Assembly: GCF_050859025.1 (NCBI RefSeq)
Contig: NZ_CP138200.1
Coordinates: forward strand, 1,116,001 to 1,180,000
Direction: 5' to 3'
From: Wukongibacter sp050859025
GTDB taxonomy: Bacteria > Bacillota > Clostridia > Peptostreptococcales > Caminicellaceae
DNA: 64,000 nucleotides
Part shown: positions 45,002 through 53,331 of the stretch, in pieces
How positions within the stretch are numbered: position 1 is the first letter of the stretch
Layout: every line of letters starts with the position of its first letter
Translations under genes and position numbers: made by a program
Notes under the pieces: generated by a model
What the model was told of the DNA's origin: nothing
The model's input: the letters and a program-made list of their open reading frames with translations, nothing else
Database searches by the model: none

Positions 45002-46033
45002 ATGTACAAAATAGAACTAAAAAATATATCAAAGACCTTTGAAAATAAAGAGGTTCTAAAAAATATAAATCTCATAATAAATGAAGGAGAGATGGTTTCT
45101 TTACTTGGACCCTCGGGATGCGGAAAGACTACTACTTTAAAGATTATTGCTGGACTTTTTCCAATGGATTGTGGAGACATTTTTTTCGGTGGAAAATCTA
45201 TTGTTGATATTCCTGTGGAAAAAAGAGGAGCTGTAATAGTTTTTCAAGACTATCTTTTGTTTCCACATATGACAGTACAGGAAAATATAGCCTTTGGCCT
45301 TAAAATGGCAAAGGTTAAAAAGGATAAGCGTATAGCTAGAGTAAATGAAATGATTGAGCTTGTTCAATTGGAGGGACATGAAAAAAAATATCCAAGGGAA
45401 CTATCCGGTGGTCAGAGGCAAAGAGTTGCTATAGCCAGGGCCCTAGCAATTGAGCCTAAGGTGCTTTTACTGGATGAACCATTTTCAAATCTTGATACTA
45501 GGCTCAGGGAATCTATGAGGAGCTTTGTTTGTAATATTCAGAAGAAATTGGGTATAACTACAATACTGGTGACCCATGACAAGGAAGAGGCCTTGATGAC
45601 CTCTGACAAGATAGCTGTAATGCTAGATGGTGAGATAAAACAGTTTGGAAGCCCCCGTGAAATATATGAAGCCCCAAATTCTAAGGTAGTTGCTGATTTC
45701 TTTGGTGAAAAAAACTATTTAAAGGGTGAAATAGAAAATGGTTTCTTTCAGTGTAAGCTTGGAAGCTTTAATACCAATTTTAATAAATATACTAGGGTTA
45801 TAGCTATGATAAAACCCCAAGAAATGGAAGTATATGATTGTGAAAAGAATCAGGGTTTTTGGGTTAGAGTTGTTTCAAAAATATATGCTGGGGACAAGGT
45901 GTATTATACTCTATCAATAGATGATATACAGCTCAAATGTGTGGTAGATTCAAGGAAGGTGTTTGAAATAAACCAGAAAGTATGGTTAGAAATAGATTTT
46001 GATAGGGTTATTTTTTTTGAAGATATAGATTAA
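45002..46033 (+). CDS. ABC transporter ATP-binding protein, YnjD/PotA-like
   Basis: 343 aa. Walker A GPSGCGKTT, signature LSGGQRQRVAIARAL, Walker B VLLLDEPFSNLD and switch His TILVTHDKEEA. The last 100 residues form a TOBE-type substrate-related domain (VIAMIKPQEMEVY). It energises the two YnjC-like permeases. AGATTAGGAGAATATGC gives a ribosome site before the ATG. Confidence 0.9.
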   Translation: MYKIELKNISKTFENKEVLKNINLIINEGEMVSLLGPSGCGKTTTLKIIAGLFPMDCGDIFFGGKSIVDIPVEKRGAVIVFQDYLLFPHMTVQENIAFGLKMAKVKKDKRIARVNEMIELVQLEGHEKKYPRELSGGQRQRVAIARALAIEPKVLLLDEPFSNLDTRLRESMRSFVCNIQKKLGITTILVTHDKEEALMTSDKIAVMLDGEIKQFGSPREIYEAPNSKVVADFFGEKNYLKGEIENGFFQCKLGSFNTNFNKYTRVIAMIKPQEMEVYDCEKNQGFWVRVVSKIYAGDKVYYTLSIDDIQLKCVVDSRKVFEINQKVWLEIDFDRVIFFEDID

Positions 46034-46152
46034 TTAGTTTAGCTAGTTTCAGTAGCGAGGGATTCTGATATTTTCTTTTCGTTCATGCAATGAACCTGTT
46101 TTTTCATATAGATTCGAAGGTGAAACCCAAGATAATGGCAGAGGTGCTTAAT

Positions 46153-46827
46153 ATGATATCTATAATAGTCCCAGTTTTAAATGAAGAGAAGGGTATTGAA
46201 AATTTATTAAAGGATCTTAGCTCACTTAAGGGTGACAAAGAAATAATAGTCGTTGACGGTGGAAGTACCGATGGGACTGTGGATAAGGTCACCAGGCTTG
46301 CAAAGGTTATCCACAGTGAAAAGGGTAGAGCAAGGCAAATGAATCTTGGAGCTAAAGAAGCTTTAGGCGATATATTATGGTTTGTACACTCAGACTCTAA
46401 AATCCATAAAGAATCTATAGCGAGTATTAAAAATGCAATAGGACAAGATTATGTTGGGGGAGGATTTTCCTTAGAGTTTTATGATTATAAAACAACATTT
46501 ATGAAGTTTGTAGCTAAAACATCAAATCTAAGGGCAAGATTTTTAGGCTTAATCTTTGGTGATCAGGGAATTTTTATAAAGAAAGATGTTTTTGATGCTA
46601 TAGGAGGCTATCCTGATATAGAACTTATGGAGGACTGGGAGCTATCAAAAAAGCTTTATAGAACAGGAAGAGTTAAAATTGTAGAGACTCCTATTGGTAC
46701 CTCCGCAAGGAGATTTCAAAGCGGAGGACAGCTTAAAACACTATTGCTTATGCACAAAATAAAATTCTTATATATGTTAGGGGTATCTTCCTCTAAGCTA
46801 AAGAAGATATATAGGGAGGCTAGGTAA
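46153..46827 (+). CDS. Glycosyltransferase family 2, TIGR04283 type
   Basis: 224 aa family 2 transferase. ISIIVPVLNEEKGI at the start, the DXD-like VDGGSTDGT and ILWFVHSDSKIH, and GGFSLEFYD are typical of the group annotated TIGR04283 (arsenosugar or rSAM/selenodomain-associated transferase 2). ATG 46153 is chosen because AGAGGTG lies 6 nt upstream; the frame from 46090 lacks one. Its stop overlaps the next ATG by one base. It is a soluble or membrane-associated enzyme. The sugar donor and acceptor are unknown. Confidence 0.8.
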   Translation: MISIIVPVLNEEKGIENLLKDLSSLKGDKEIIVVDGGSTDGTVDKVTRLAKVIHSEKGRARQMNLGAKEALGDILWFVHSDSKIHKESIASIKNAIGQDYVGGGFSLEFYDYKTTFMKFVAKTSNLRARFLGLIFGDQGIFIKKDVFDAIGGYPDIELMEDWELSKKLYRTGRVKIVETPIGTSARRFQSGGQLKTLLLMHKIKFLYMLGVSSSKLKKIYREAR

Positions 46828-47537
46828 TGAAGAAGGCTTTAATACTAATGACTAGGGTGCCTGTACCTGGAAGAACGAAAACTAGACTTATGAAAATATT
46901 ATCTGGAGAAGAATGTGCAAATCTGCATAAATGCTTTTTATTGGACTTATTTAATTTATTTGAATATATAAAGACGGATATGGATATATATTTGACCTAT
47001 ACTCCTGAGAATTCCTTTGGATTGATAGAAGATATGATACCTGATTATATTGAGTGCTTTCCGCAGAAGGGAAAGGATCTTGGAGAAAAAATGTTAAACG
47101 GATTTAACTATCTTCTTAAAAAAGAATATAGTCAAGTAGCTCTTATGGGAGCCGATATACCAGATATTCAACCCGATGATATTAGAAATGCTTTTGAGGT
47201 TTTAGAAGATTCAGATATTGTATTGGGTCCGACTACCGATGGTGGCTATTACCTTGTTGCTATGAAGCAGGTCTGTCCCGAAATATTTGAAGATAAGTTG
47301 AAATGGGGAAATAAGTCAGTTCTTGAGGGTACGATAGACATAGCAAATGGTTTCAACTTAAAGGTAGGTCTGATAAATAAGCATACCGATATTGATACTA
47401 AAAATGATTTATTTTCTTTTATGAAAAAGATTGAGAATTTTGAAGAAAAACTTGATATTATTCCAAATAATACAATAAACTACCTAAATAATCTATGGAG
47501 TGATAAGAATTATGTTAAAGAATACTCTAAAGGATAG
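46827..47537 (+). CDS. Nucleotidyl/glycosyltransferase-like, TIGR04282 (DUF2064) type
   Basis: 236 aa. The N-terminus ALILMTRVPVPGRTKTRL and the GADIPDIQPDDI and GPTTDGGYYLVAMKQ motifs are the signature of DUF2064/TIGR04282 (rSAM/selenodomain-associated transferase 1). The fold resembles a nucleotidyltransferase (MobA/CofC-like), so it may activate a precursor. It is joined by TAATG overlap with the TIGR04283 gene; the two families are nearly always neighbours. No biochemical role has been proven for this pair outside arsenosugar-type clusters. Confidence 0.82.
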   Translation: MKKALILMTRVPVPGRTKTRLMKILSGEECANLHKCFLLDLFNLFEYIKTDMDIYLTYTPENSFGLIEDMIPDYIECFPQKGKDLGEKMLNGFNYLLKKEYSQVALMGADIPDIQPDDIRNAFEVLEDSDIVLGPTTDGGYYLVAMKQVCPEIFEDKLKWGNKSVLEGTIDIANGFNLKVGLINKHTDIDTKNDLFSFMKKIENFEEKLDIIPNNTINYLNNLWSDKNYVKEYSKG

Positions 47538-48513
47538 GATTAAAAATTATATTGTAGAAAAAGAAGTTTATTTACACTTAAAAATGAATAGAAGCTTTAA
47601 CGTGGATTTTTTAGCTCAGGGAGAATATAATATAAACTTTACTATAGATGATGGGAATATAAAGTATGTTTTTAGAGTTAATACAGGCAGTCAACTAGAG
47701 CTTAATAATCAAATCAGATATGAGTATAATGCCATTAAAAGTCTCGAAATAAGTGGCGTTACGCCAAGGGTCTATTACGTTGATGATACTAAAGAGTTTT
47801 TTGATTATGGCATTTTAATAATGGAGTTTTTAAAGGGTAGACCTCTAGAGTACAATAGTGATATGGGTAAAGCAGGTAAAATATTTGGCAAGATTCATTC
47901 TATTGACATAGGGGACATTGATAATGATCTTATTATTGAAGATAATATCTGTAGTGATAGAATTTTAGAGGGAGAGAGACTTTTAAAGGATTATTTAAAA
48001 TCTCCTATAGTAGATAAGAAATTAAAGAGCTTTTTCTATAAATTTTTAGAATGGTCAGAGCAAAATAAAGATAGAGAGAAGTATTTCGTTGAAAATAGAT
48101 GGCATGTTATTAATAATACAGAGGTTAATTCTCATAACTTCATTATTGGAAATGAAAAGAGCTATTTAATTGATTGGGAAAAGCCTGTTATTAGTGATCC
48201 ATGTCAAGATATAACCCAATTCTTGGCTCCTACTACAACTCTTTGGAAGGCCAATTATATGCTTTCAAAGGAAGAAAAGGATAATTTTTTCAAAACCTAT
48301 ATTGAAAATCTTGAATGTGAAGATAAAAATATTAGAGATAGGGTAAATCTCTACAATCCATACCTGTATCTAAGAGCATTATCTTGGTGTGCATATGCCT
48401 GGCTTGAATATCAAAATCCTAATAAAGATATAAGAAACATGGATACCTTTAAGAAAATAGAAGAGTATTTAGATATAAATTTTATGGAAGATTTACTAAA
48501 AGAATATATGTAA
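47512..48513 (+). CDS. Aminoglycoside phosphotransferase/choline-kinase-like protein
   Basis: 333 aa kinase-fold protein (APH family). The nucleotide-lobe Lys/Glu positions, the EFLKGRPLEY hinge and the C-lobe metal motif DWEKPVISDP are visible. The catalytic loop reads INNTEVNSHNF where the family has HxDxxxxN, so the base Asp is replaced by Glu (NTE), and the Asn is kept. It overlaps the TIGR04282 gene by 26 bp. ATG 47512 follows GGAGTGAT. It probably phosphorylates a small molecule made or moved by the operon, if it is active. Drug resistance is not implied. Confidence 0.72.
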   Translation: MLKNTLKDRIKNYIVEKEVYLHLKMNRSFNVDFLAQGEYNINFTIDDGNIKYVFRVNTGSQLELNNQIRYEYNAIKSLEISGVTPRVYYVDDTKEFFDYGILIMEFLKGRPLEYNSDMGKAGKIFGKIHSIDIGDIDNDLIIEDNICSDRILEGERLLKDYLKSPIVDKKLKSFFYKFLEWSEQNKDREKYFVENRWHVINNTEVNSHNFIIGNEKSYLIDWEKPVISDPCQDITQFLAPTTTLWKANYMLSKEEKDNFFKTYIENLECEDKNIRDRVNLYNPYLYLRALSWCAYAWLEYQNPNKDIRNMDTFKKIEEYLDINFMEDLLKEYM

Positions 48514-48546
48514 AAAGGGTGAAGATTATGTAATCTTCACCCTTTT
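48512..48546 (+). terminator. Strong terminator of the ynj-type operon
   Basis: AAAAAGGGTGAAGATTA-TG-TAATCTTCACCCTTTTT: 17 bp stem with T-tail. Confidence 0.9.
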
Positions 48547-48588
48547 TATGATTTTGGAGTTAGTTATATATACATTTTACAAAATAGG

Positions 48589-48638
48589 TTGACAGAATAG
48601 GTTTATTAGAATAAACTAGGTTTATAATAATAAACCTA
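48589..48638 (+). promoter_or_regulatory. Promoter with two BlaI-type operators
   Basis: TTGACA (48589-48594) and TAAACT (48612-48617), 17 bp spacer. Two dyads follow each other: TAGGTTTATTAGAATAAACTA (48598-48618) and TAGGTTTATAATAATAAACCTA (48617-48638). They cover the -10 and start region, so the repressor encoded next can block its own operon. Confidence 0.75.
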
Positions 48639-48652
48639 AGGAGAGAATATAT

Positions 48653-49012
48653 ATGAAGGATTATAAATTATTTGATGCAGAGTATAAATTTATGTGTATT
48701 ATTTGGGATAATGAACCCATAAACTCAACAAAATTACACAAGATATGTTTAGAAGAACTTGGTTGGAAGAAATCCACTACATACACCATGATAAGAAAAC
48801 TTTCTAAAAAAGAATTAATAAGAAATGAAAATACTTTTGTAACGGCTCTTATAAAGAAAGATGAAGTTGAAAAGTACGAAAGTGAACGGCTTGTAAACAG
48901 GGTTTTTGATAACTCCTTACCTAGCTTTATTTCTGCCTTTCTAAAGGATAAAAAACTTACAGAAAAAGAAGCGAATGAAATTAGGAAGATGATAGAGGAG
49001 GCTACGAAATGA
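48653..49012 (+). CDS. BlaI/MecI/CopY family repressor
   Basis: 119 aa winged-helix repressor (Penicillinase_R). LFDAEYKFMCIIWDNEPINSTKL and KKSTTYTMIRKLSKKELI form the DNA-binding domain. The C-terminal helix is the dimerisation part. BlaI proteins are cleaved when their M56 partner senses a signal, here encoded next with ATGA overlap at 49009. Two operators lie upstream. AAGGAGAG precedes the ATG. Confidence 0.92.
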   Translation: MKDYKLFDAEYKFMCIIWDNEPINSTKLHKICLEELGWKKSTTYTMIRKLSKKELIRNENTFVTALIKKDEVEKYESERLVNRVFDNSLPSFISAFLKDKKLTEKEANEIRKMIEEATK

Positions 49013-51402
49013 CAGATGTTTTTGTAAAGGTTTTGAATATGAGTCTTACAGCAAGCTATGTTGCTTTAGCAGTTATATTGATTAGGCTGTCTTTAAAAAG
49101 AGTTCCTAAAATCTATTCATACATGCTATGGGTAATAGTATTTTTCCGTATGATCTGTCCAATTTCATTTGAAAGTGTAATGAGTTTAGTACCTACAAGG
49201 AGCAATACAATCCAAAAAAATATTGGATATATGAAATCTCCAAAGATATACAGTGGTATGGGTTCAATTGATAATACAGTAAATAATATTATTCATCAGA
49301 CTTTACCACCTGCTAATGAAGCTGCTAGTGTAAATCCTATGCAGATAGAACTTTATATGGGTAGTATCATATGGATTACGGGAATTATCATAATTGTTTT
49401 GTATTCTGTTATTTCATTTGTAAGACTATATAAAGGGATTGAAACAGCAACTATTGTAAAAGAGAATGTATATGAAACCGATAGAATAAGAACACCCTTT
49501 GTTTTAGGGTTTTTGAAACCAAGAATATATTTACCCCTAGGTATAGAGGACCGGAATTATGAATATATAATAAGCCATGAAAAAACCCATATTAAAAGGA
49601 AAGATTATATCATAAAACCTATATATTTTATGGCTGTGATTTTGCATTGGTTTAATCCTTTGATGTGGTTATCTTATTATTTTATGACCAAAGACATGGA
49701 GATGTCCTGTGATGAAGAAGTAATGAAACTCAGAGGTGAAGGTATAAAAGCTGATTATGCAAAACTATTATTTGATTTATCAGTAAAACAGAGTAGCTTA
49801 TTAAGCCCCATTGCCTTCGGTGAGAATAATACTAAATCTAGGATAAAAAATGTTATAAATTATAAGAAACCAAGGTTTTGGGTTATAGCTATAGCATCTA
49901 TATTATTGACAATAGCTTTCATTGGACTCATAACAAATCCTAAAGAAGAGCAAGGTGTATCCTATCCTAGTATAAAGGATATTGCCGATAAGGCTACTAA
50001 AACTGAGCAATTAGTTGCAATAGATGAAGTTGGGCAAGGAACTTACATAGGTGGGGATGAATTTGCAAAGTTAATATACGATACTTTAGATGAATGGAAG
50101 GAAAAGAAAGTAAAATCAGCATTAGAACTTTCTCCAACCTTTTCGGTATATTTAGATATATCACAAGAAGGCTTTTATGACACTGAAGTATGTTTTTATG
50201 AAGAGGACCCACTTGCTATAGTTATGTACAATGAAAATATCAGTTATTATTATATTCCAGAGGATGTCTATGATAAGATGTATGAAATGTATGCTATTGT
50301 AGATTATGCTGTACCTGGACAAAAACAACTAATGAATATTATATTAAGTAGCAAAAAAACTAATAAAGAAAGTATAAATGATACACCTGTAAATGTTGAA
50401 GAATACTACGGTTTTAATATTGGTAAGAATACTTATTATATTTATAAGAGAAACAATAAATACTATTGTGAGAGGCCCTATCAATTTATCAATGAAATTT
50501 CAGAGACTGTTTATAATGAAGGTGTAGAGCTTCTTCTAGGTAAAGGACCTAAGCTTGAATTAATTGATTTTAAAGATGAAATTGCAAAATTGATAGAAGA
50601 TAATTTAGAAAAAATTATGTCTTTACCTAAAGAGTCATCTAACCCTAGAGATTATATTGAAGCAAATGATGAAGCATATGAGAACATACTAAAATATGGT
50701 GGAGAAGATGGACTTAATTACATGCTTAAGCAGTTTAAAGAAGGAGAGGCTAAGGGCTTGCGTGGCGAAATTATGATGTCTTTATGTAAGGAATTATTAG
50801 GTGTTAGAAATAATATAGAAGATGATAATTTGTCAGCTGAAGAATGGTTTAAAGGACTTAAAATAAGAGAAGAAATTAAATTACCTGATTTTGCATATGA
50901 AGGAGACGATCCGATAGAAAAGCTAGTCTATGAAACTGAAATCAAAATGAATAAAATCAAACATGCTGATTTTACTATAGTAGCACCACATATTTTTGGT
51001 AGTTATAAGGAAGAAGATAGATTAAAGGTGTTTATAACTACATTTACCAGTGGTTATAGTCTATATGAGAAGGTTCTTTCTAACGATGGAGGTAGTATAG
51101 TGCCAAGTGCAATAACATATATAAAAAATGAAGATGGTAGCTATAGCTTAGAGAAATACGAAATGTCAAAGGATGGAGCTTTGTGGGAGCCTTCAATTAG
51201 AGAATTTTGTACAATGCCTGTATCAGGAAGGAAAATCAATGGATTAGCGGATAAAATTATAAGTCACTATTCAAATTACAAAGATATAATTGAATTAGAA
51301 CGTAAAAACTTAATAGAACACCTAAAAAAACATAATCAATACGGTGTTTTCCTACAGAGAGATTATATTGAGCCACCAGACAATATTATTCCTCTTACTT
51401 GA
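49009..51402 (+). CDS. M56 family membrane metallopeptidase, BlaR1-like sensor
   Basis: 797 aa. The N-terminal half has about four membrane helices, and the zinc motif HEKTH lies in ISHEKTHIKRKDY. A further Glu-containing helix (CDEEVMKL) follows. This half cuts the partner repressor. The C-terminal 480 residues are extracellular and of unknown type. I do not see a clear penicillin-binding S-x-x-K with the usual neighbours, so beta-lactam sensing cannot be claimed. Overlap with blaI-type gene shows the two are co-translated. Confidence 0.87.
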   Translation: MTDVFVKVLNMSLTASYVALAVILIRLSLKRVPKIYSYMLWVIVFFRMICPISFESVMSLVPTRSNTIQKNIGYMKSPKIYSGMGSIDNTVNNIIHQTLPPANEAASVNPMQIELYMGSIIWITGIIIIVLYSVISFVRLYKGIETATIVKENVYETDRIRTPFVLGFLKPRIYLPLGIEDRNYEYIISHEKTHIKRKDYIIKPIYFMAVILHWFNPLMWLSYYFMTKDMEMSCDEEVMKLRGEGIKADYAKLLFDLSVKQSSLLSPIAFGENNTKSRIKNVINYKKPRFWVIAIASILLTIAFIGLITNPKEEQGVSYPSIKDIADKATKTEQLVAIDEVGQGTYIGGDEFAKLIYDTLDEWKEKKVKSALELSPTFSVYLDISQEGFYDTEVCFYEEDPLAIVMYNENISYYYIPEDVYDKMYEMYAIVDYAVPGQKQLMNIILSSKKTNKESINDTPVNVEEYYGFNIGKNTYYIYKRNNKYYCERPYQFINEISETVYNEGVELLLGKGPKLELIDFKDEIAKLIEDNLEKIMSLPKESSNPRDYIEANDEAYENILKYGGEDGLNYMLKQFKEGEAKGLRGEIMMSLCKELLGVRNNIEDDNLSAEEWFKGLKIREEIKLPDFAYEGDDPIEKLVYETEIKMNKIKHADFTIVAPHIFGSYKEEDRLKVFITTFTSGYSLYEKVLSNDGGSIVPSAITYIKNEDGSYSLEKYEMSKDGALWEPSIREFCTMPVSGRKINGLADKIISHYSNYKDIIELERKNLIEHLKKHNQYGVFLQRDYIEPPDNIIPLT

Positions 51403-51445
51403 TGGTAAAAATATAAAGTTCTGACTGTACATCTTTAAATAAATA

Positions 51446-51484
51446 AAGAGAATCCTTCTTGCTTCATGGATTCTCTTAAAAAAT
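51446..51484. terminator. Hairpin between convergent genes
   Basis: AAGAGAATCC pairs with GGATTCTCTT around a 12-base loop, followed by an A run (T run on the other strand). It may serve the minus-strand gene at 51554. Confidence 0.5.
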
Positions 51485-51520
51485 CTAACCTTGTTGACAG
51501 TCTGAAATTTCAAAATTATC

Positions 51521-51555
51521 ATATAAAAATTCCAGTCAAAACTTTAATTTATACT
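51521..51555. repeat. Palindromic repeat, family 1, remnant
   Basis: TCCAGTCAAAACTTTAATTTATAC, the outer left arm of family 1, as at 23330. Confidence 0.5.
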
Positions 51556-52123
51556 AGGACTTCTTTCTTGACTCATAATAAACTTCAAAGCATCGTAATA
51601 TAATTATCAATAATTCACATATAATCTTCCAGAAAATAAGACCAATAATAAGAGTGAGAATGTACGAGATAATTGAAACAAATAAATATATATAGTGATT
51701 ATCATACCTAATAAACCTTAAGATAATAGTTATTGAGTATATACTAGAAATATTATACCCAAAAAAAACTAATGGAATGAGACCTATATAAAAGAGCTTT
51801 GTTATAATCTTATCTACAGACATTTCACCTAGTAAAAAGAATCTTTTAATAAAAATCTTATCCTTTTTTAAAATATAAATCCATTTTATAAGAAAAATCC
51901 AAAGTATAGTTAAAATTATAAATATTAAAATACCATGCTTAATACCTGCTGTAACATTAGGTATAAACTTTTTTAAACGGGAATGATTTTCTATAGTATA
52001 TTTCATTATAGCATTGTTATTAGCCTCATGAATTCCAGTTTTAACAGCTAAATATATAATAGGAATTATCCCTATATAAAATATCTTTGGTAATTTGAAA
52101 AAATATAATACTTTCTTACCCAT
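51554..52123 (-). CDS. DUF4282-like membrane protein
   Basis: 189 aa with about four hydrophobic segments. The C-terminal stretch ISYILTLIIGLIFWKIICELLIII fits the DUF4282 domain, of unknown function, found in many Gram-positive genomes. ATG 52123 follows AGGAGG by 6 nt; the longer frame from 52141 has the site inside it. It is transcribed alone. Confidence 0.6.
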   Translation of the reverse strand: MGKKVLYFFKLPKIFYIGIIPIIYLAVKTGIHEANNNAIMKYTIENHSRLKKFIPNVTAGIKHGILIFIILTILWIFLIKWIYILKKDKIFIKRFFLLGEMSVDKIITKLFYIGLIPLVFFGYNISSIYSITIILRFIRYDNHYIYLFVSIISYILTLIIGLIFWKIICELLIIILRCFEVYYESRKKS

Positions 52124-52217
52124 GCTGGTCCTCCTACACAAATTATTACTAAATCCATTGTATAAGAAAAATTATATCATATATTGTTAGATTATTTATA
52201 TTTATTATAAAACAAGA

Positions 52218-53117
52218 TTATCCAATTAACTTTTTTATTGTATCGCTTTTGATATAGTCATGCAACTTCTCTTCAAAGATTGATATGGAACGCAATGATG
52301 CCTGTTTAGGTAGCCTATGCTTTATTTTATAACATGTTCTCTTAGGAGGAGGATCCATCAATTCAGAAATTTGAATATCTATATTTTGTTCAAATAACTT
52401 AGCCATAGAAATTGGAACAATTGTCCAATAATCTGGCGAATCGAATATAGAGAGTAAAAGAGAAGCAGTATCAACTGTTGATGGATTAATTTTGGATGGG
52501 TCCCACCAATAGTTGTGCCAAATTTTATATTCTGGACCGTGGTAGAAATATATTTCGTTCTCTGGATTCAATTCCTTTGGATGAATGATATTCCCTAATC
52601 CTTTTTCTTTAAATGATACAACCACAAATCGCTCATTGAAAAGAGGTTCTATAATTATGTTATTATTATTCATAGGCATCAAAACTAGACCAAAATCTAA
52701 TTCATAATTTTCTACTGATTTTATAATAACCTTAGACCAATGTGAACGAACTTTTATAGTAAGTAGCGATTTGTTTTTCATGAGTGATTTATATAGTGAT
52801 GGAAAAACACAGGTATTTAAACTATCGGAACATCCGATTTTAATCTTGAGTCTAAAGTCCCTTTTCTGCCAGTTAATGGTTTCTTCCCATAATAATACCC
52901 ATTTTTTTGCGATTTCTACAAAAGCTTCACCCTCTAGGGTTAGGGTTATTTTTCTCTCTCCCCTATTTCTGTGAACGAGCTTTGTTTCAAATTCCTTCTC
53001 TAATTGTTTTAGCCTATGACTGATTGTTGACTGAGATAAATAAAGTTTATTAGCCGTTTTGGATAGACTTTTTGTTTCAACTATTGTTAAAAAGGTCTCA
53101 AGATTTTCTAAGTTCAT
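52218..53117 (-). CDS. LysR family regulator (divergent from symporter)
   Basis: 299 aa. The N-terminal winged helix reads MNLENLETFLTIVETKSLSKTANKLYLSQSTISHRLKQLEKEF; a periplasmic-binding-like effector domain follows. It is divergent from the DAACS symporter/aminotransferase operon, the classic LysR arrangement, so it probably activates that operon in response to the transported acid. GAGGAGA precedes the ATG. Confidence 0.9.
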   Translation of the reverse strand: MNLENLETFLTIVETKSLSKTANKLYLSQSTISHRLKQLEKEFETKLVHRNRGERKITLTLEGEAFVEIAKKWVLLWEETINWQKRDFRLKIKIGCSDSLNTCVFPSLYKSLMKNKSLLTIKVRSHWSKVIIKSVENYELDFGLVLMPMNNNNIIIEPLFNERFVVVSFKEKGLGNIIHPKELNPENEIYFYHGPEYKIWHNYWWDPSKINPSTVDTASLLLSIFDSPDYWTIVPISMAKLFEQNIDIQISELMDPPPKRTCYKIKHRLPKQASLRSISIFEEKLHDYIKSDTIKKLIG

Positions 53118-53134
53118 GGGGTCTCCTCTCTAAA

Positions 53135-53153
53135 ATATCGATAATTTCGATAT
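53135..53153. promoter_or_regulatory. Probable LysR binding dyad
   Basis: ATATCGATAATTTCGATAT, a perfect inverted repeat with a T-N11-A-like layout, lies just upstream of the LysR gene in the divergent gap. Confidence 0.55.
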
Positions 53154-53331
53154 ATAACTGTAAAATTAATCATTATTATTATCTTTATGAATATATTATA
53201 ATTGATTTATCAGAAAATTGAAACTTAATTAATAGCGCTATTAGAAATTTGAGATTTCGATACTGATAGAAAGATGAAGATCAATTTTAGGTATTAGATT
53301 GCTTACCGTATAAACTAAGGAGGGAATGAAC

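Noticed and set aside
47512..48513. Aminoglycoside resistance gene
   Set aside because: Only the fold is shared, the catalytic Asp is changed, and the operon context is metabolic.
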